A program made the translations under genes and the position numbers. A stretch of 64,000 bases of DNA from an uncultured Acidobacteriota bacterium (GTDB taxonomy: Bacteria; Acidobacteriota; Terriglobia; Bryobacterales; Bryobacteraceae). The notes under the pieces were generated by a model. The model was not told the origin of the DNA, searched no databases, and saw nothing but the letters and a program-made list of their open reading frames with translations. Location: assembly GCA_902826685.1 (NCBI GenBank), contig CADEFT010000011.1:62001-126000 (forward strand), in the 5' to 3' direction. Numbering within the stretch: position 1 is the stretch's first letter; each line of letters starts with the position of its first letter. This document shows, piece by piece, positions 61,275 through 64,000 of this stretch.

Positions 61275-62207
61275 ATGCGGCCTTTGCCGGTTCTGCTCGT
61301 TTCGCTGCTGGCCGGATGCGGCGGTCCGGGCGCGAAAATCATCGGCGTCGTACCCAAAGCTACTTCCCACCTGTTCTTCGTTTCGATTCACGCGGGCGTG
61401 GATGCGGCGGCGCGCGAATTTGGCGTCCAGGTGGAATGGAACGGGCCGCAGGAAGAAACCGCGCATGCGCGCCAGATTCAGATTGTCGATGCCATGATCA
61501 CCAGGCGTGTCGACGCCCTGGCCATTTCGGCCACCGATGAACGCGCGCTGGCGGCGCCGGTGGAGCGTGCCATTCGCCTGGGCATCCCGGTGACCGTGTT
61601 CGATTCCGGCGTGAACGTGGAAGACTACGTGCAATTCGTCGCTACCGACAATTTCGGAGCGGGCCAGCGCGCCGCCCGGCGGCTGGCGGCGCTCATCGGC
61701 GGCAAGGGGAAGATCGCCATGGTGATGCACAAGCCGGGCGGCACCTCCACGATGCTGCGTGAGCGGGGCTTCGAGGAAACGATGGCCAAGGAATTCCCGG
61801 CTGTGCGGATCGTGGGCCGGCAGTTCGGCATGTCGGACGCGGCAAGGTCGCGCGCCGCCGCCGAGAACCTGCTGACCGCGTCGCCGGACCTCGCCGGCTT
61901 GTTCGCCTCCTCGGAAGCGAGTTCTCTTGGCTCCATCGGAGCGATCCGCAGTCTTGGCCGCGCGGGCCAGGTGCGACTGATCACCTTCGATACCAGCGAC
62001 CAGCACATCGAAGCGCTGCGCGATGGCGTCATCGACGTGATGATGGTGCAGGATTCCTACCGCATCGGCTATGAGGCGGTGCGGTCGCTGGCCATGAAGC
62101 TGCGCGGCGAGACGCCGCCTAAACGCGTCGATCTGCCCGCCCGCGAGGTCACCAAGGTGGACCTGGACAATCCGGACGTGATGAAGATGCTGCGCCCAGC
62201 CCGCTGA
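61275..62207 (+). CDS. Periplasmic sugar-binding lipoprotein (Peripla_BP_4)
   Basis: A protein of 310 aa. ATG 61275 gives a lipobox (VLLVSLLAGCGG), so it is a lipid-anchored receptor. The periplasmic-binding-protein fold is recognisable: KIIGVVPKATSHLFFVSIHA, ARQIQIVDAMITRRVDALAI, TVFDSGVNVEDYVQFVATDN and MMVQDSYRIGYEAVRSLAMK. It resembles ribose or xylose receptors of ABC sugar importers, but no permease or ATPase gene is adjacent. Its 3' end seems to have seeded the repeats downstream. Confidence 0.9.
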   Translation: MRPLPVLLVSLLAGCGGPGAKIIGVVPKATSHLFFVSIHAGVDAAAREFGVQVEWNGPQEETAHARQIQIVDAMITRRVDALAISATDERALAAPVERAIRLGIPVTVFDSGVNVEDYVQFVATDNFGAGQRAARRLAALIGGKGKIAMVMHKPGGTSTMLRERGFEETMAKEFPAVRIVGRQFGMSDAARSRAAAENLLTASPDLAGLFASSEASSLGSIGAIRSLGRAGQVRLITFDTSDQHIEALRDGVIDVMMVQDSYRIGYEAVRSLAMKLRGETPPKRVDLPAREVTKVDLDNPDVMKMLRPAR

Positions 62208-62692
62208 CGTTGGCACCCGAGCGGCCGTGGGGTCGCTGCGCGTGAAGCTGCGCGGCGAGACGCCGGCCAAGCGCGCCGATGAACCGACGAACGGCACGTT
62301 GGCATCGGCCGTGCGGCCGATGCCCACCAAGCTGCGCGGCTAGACGCCGGACAAGTGCGCCGGTGTAACTGGCCCGGCCCATTCGCCGATCATCACGAAC
62401 GTGAACGGCACGTTGGCATCGAGGCCGTGCGGTCGCTGGCCACGAGACTGCGCCGCGAGATGCGGGCCAAATGCGCCGATGTAATGAGGATGCTGCGGCC
62501 CGCCCTTCGCCGATCATCACGGCAGGATCGGCATCGAGGCCGGATGATCGCTGCGCATGAAACTGCGCGGCGAGAGGCCGGCCAAGCGCTTCGATGTTAC
62601 GAAAACGCCGCGCTCATCCCGAACCTAGACAGCACGTTGGCATTGAGCGGCGGCCGTGAGGCCGTACGTGAAACTGCACCCAGCCCGTTGAG
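62208..62692. repeat. Degenerate repeat region derived from the 3' ends of flanking genes
   Basis: This 485-bp gap has no convincing gene. It holds about five decayed copies of a module related to the 3' end of the sugar-binding gene (GTGCGGTCGCTGGCC, then CTGCGCGGCGAGAC and GCCAAGCGCGCCGAT). Copies start around 62230, 62305, 62425, 62535 and 62660. Four are preceded by AACGGCACGTTGGCATCGAG-like sequence, resembling the 3' end of the short-chain dehydrogenase gene at 62741-62762. Stops and frameshifts are scattered, so it is probably a graveyard of recombined gene ends. Confidence 0.75.
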
Positions 62693-62694
62693 AA

Positions 62695-63447
62695 TCAGCC
62701 GCGGCCCACCAGCGGCATCTTCGTCGCCATCACGGTCATGAACAGCACATTGGCGTCGAGCGGAAGGCTCGCCATGTAAACCACAGCGTCGGCGACATGC
62801 TGCACGTTCATGCGCGGCTCGACCATGGTGGTCCCGTTGGCTTGCGCCACGCCCGCCGTCATGCGCTCGGTCATTTCGGTGGCGGCGTTTCCTATGTCGA
62901 TCTGGCTGCACGCGATATCGTTTTTTCGCCCATCGAGCGCGATGCACTTGGTCAAGCCGGTAATGGCATGCTTGGTCGCCGTATAGGGCGAGGAGTTCGG
63001 CCGCGGCGTCTGCGCGGAGATCGAGCCGTTGTTGATAATGCGTCCGCCGCGCGGCTCCTGCGCTTTCATGATTCGCATCGCCTGCTGGGCACAGAGGAAC
63101 GGCCCGGTCAGATTGACCCCCACCACGTTCGTCCATTGCTGGTAGGTGAGATCTTCCATCGCGATCGCGGGCGCGCCGGTTCCCGCGTTGTTGAATAAAA
63201 CATCCAACCGTCCAAATGTTTCCTTGACACGGGCAAAGAGCGCCTCGACCGCGGCTGGATCCGTTACGTCGGTGGGAACGGCGATCATTCGTTCTCCCTG
63301 CACGGCGGCCACGGTCTTATCGAGTTCGGAGGCGCGGCGCCCGGCCGCCGCCACGGCAAAGCCCGCCTTGTGAAGCGCCAGGGCCGAAGCCCTGCCAATG
63401 CCGCTGCCGGCGCCGGTGACCAGGGCGACCTTTAAATCTTGAGACAT
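62695..63447 (-). CDS. Short-chain dehydrogenase/reductase (SDR)
   Basis: A protein of 250 aa. The classical SDR pattern is complete: cofactor motif [15 protein letters not shown] at [10 protein letters not shown], and the catalytic Ser ([11 protein letters not shown]) and YTATK. The ending [20 protein letters not shown] is typical of Acidobacteria SDRs. It probably uses NAD(P)H with an unknown carbonyl substrate. A CACAAT or TATAGT box lies close to its ATG. The gene is divergent from the partial secreted protein at 63572. Confidence 0.93.
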   Translation of the reverse strand: MSQDLKVALVTGAGSGIGRASALALHKAGFAVAAAGRRASELDKTVAAVQGERMIAVPTDVTDPAAVEALFARVKETFGRLDVLFNNAGTGAPAIAMEDLTYQQWTNVVGVNLTGPFLCAQQAMRIMKAQEPRGGRIINNGSISAQTPRPNSSPYTATKHAITGLTKCIALDGRKNDIACSQIDIGNAATEMTERMTAGVAQANGTTMVEPRMNVQHVADAVVYMASLPLDANVLFMTVMATKMPLVGRG

Positions 63448-63571
63448 GAACTATATTGTGCCCGAATCGGGCAACGGGACGAACAAAGCGGTAATCGATG
63501 AACTATCCGCCGGCTGTCGTAAAGAAGTTAGTAACATTCGCGCGTGCGGTAACGCCTACTAGCAAGTGAGT

Positions 63572-64000
63572 ATGCTTTGCACGAAGCGGGCCGGCCGGGC
63601 TGTCCTTCTGGGCATCGGCGTCGCAATCTTCTCTTTTCCGTCGCTCGCGGCCATGGCTGTCACGCTTAACAGCAGCGTTTCCAGAGCCTCCCTGGCCACA
63701 TTGATCGACTTCGATGCACAGGTTCAAGGCGCCGACGCCGCGAACTTATGGTACCGGTACCGCGTTCGGCGAATGGGCGGTGAGTTTCAGACCATTCACG
63801 ATTTCGGACCGAAGCCGGGCATCGAGTGGACCAACGCGGACGTCGAAGGCGCCTACGAAGTGGAAGTGACCGTGCGCGACCGCGAGACGGGCGAAACGGC
63901 CACCGCGGCGCGGTTGATTTCCATGATGCCGCTGGCGGGCCGGAGCGGTCCAGTCGTAACCGGAACCGCCCATCCGCTGCTCTTCTTATATAGCGCTCCG
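63572..64000 (+). CDS. Secreted protein, N-terminal part, possibly arylsulfotransferase-like (cut by window end)
   Basis: The frame is open from ATG 63572 to the window end (143 codons). A signal peptide is seen (RAVLLGIGVAIFSFPSLA). Residues 30-125 form a beta-rich Ig-like domain (SVSRASLATLIDFDAQVQGA; EGAYEVEVTVRDRETG). The last residues, HPLLFLYSAP, resemble the N-terminal domain of aryl-sulfate sulfotransferases of this phylum. This is a recollection that needs a search with the full gene. An upstream ribosome binding site is weak. Confidence 0.6.
   Translation, partial: MLCTKRAGRAVLLGIGVAIFSFPSLAAMAVTLNSSVSRASLATLIDFDAQVQGADAANLWYRYRVRRMGGEFQTIHDFGPKPGIEWTNADVEGAYEVEVTVRDRETGETATAARLISMMPLAGRSGPVVTGTAHPLLFLYSAP

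Noticed and set aside
62149..62520. Minus-strand frame with repeated RRLAAQL motifs
   Set aside because: It is a consequence of the degenerate DNA repeats, with no start context and no domain. The underlying repeat, not a gene, explains it.

Overview
The window is high-GC chromosomal DNA from a soil-type bacterium, most likely Acidobacteriota of the Bryobacterales/Solibacter group. This is an inference from family content. The markers are a TIGR03437-type C-terminal domain, a PadR plus large duplicated orphan permease (ADOP) pair, a DUF1549/DUF1501 pair, many Tat-exported Gfo/Idh/MocA and sugar-isomerase-like proteins, a PEP-CTERM protein, and paired PQQ dehydrogenase/cytochrome c genes. No rRNA, tRNA, CRISPR array, transposase or phage gene was seen.

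Layout. 1-9.3 kb: the end of a MacB/FtsX permease, a two-gene operon (caspase-like protein, DUF1080 protein), a secreted sugar-isomerase-like protein, a haem c/YVTN protein, a decayed ParE-type toxin with its antitoxin, and a large secreted subtilase. 9.3-20.4 kb: greA with a hairpin leader, a CDP-alcohol phosphatidyltransferase, PadR/ADOP divergent from a Gfo/Idh/MocA oxidoreductase, a WYL regulator with a hydrolase divergent from DinB, and several small envelope proteins. 20.5-25.2 kb: a MarR regulator, an HlyD-type adaptor, thiC, and an Rpn-like protein with an in-frame 24-bp tandem repeat. 25.2-38.2 kb: secreted and surface proteins (TIGR03437-like, DUF1549/DUF1501, Ig-like/propeller, PEP-CTERM), an alpha/beta hydrolase fused to two sialidase-like propellers, and an FAD oxidoreductase. 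38.2-39.9 kb: a small two-gene island (DprA-like protein and phosphoribosyltransferase) flanked by 74-bp perfect direct repeats of the 3' end of the FAD oxidoreductase gene. 40-50.2 kb: sugar isomerase-like, Gfo/Idh/MocA and PAS proteins, then a long minus-strand run polA, cyclophilin, cytochrome c, PQQ dehydrogenase, DedA-rhodanese. 50.2-58.3 kb: an acetyltransferase and a four-gene minus-strand operon ([2Fe-2S] protein, molybdenum hydroxylase, propeller-phosphoesterase, GH57). 58.3-64 kb: VapBC, a second PQQ dehydrogenase/cytochrome c pair, a periplasmic sugar-binding lipoprotein, a degenerate repeat region, a short-chain dehydrogenase, and the start of a secreted protein.

How it fits together. 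Most genes serve a periplasmic or surface lifestyle on complex organic matter: proteolysis, glycan and sugar modification, and periplasmic alcohol oxidation by PQQ enzymes handing electrons to c-type cytochromes. The most interesting locus is the island at 38.2-39.9 kb. Its gene content (DprA-like plus PRTase) resembles the ShosTA toxin-antitoxin/anti-phage system, and the repeats suggest it inserted at the 3' end of a host gene without breaking it. A second theme is promoter architecture: several genes have a -10-like hexamer 6-10 nt before the start codon, which suggests leaderless mRNAs.
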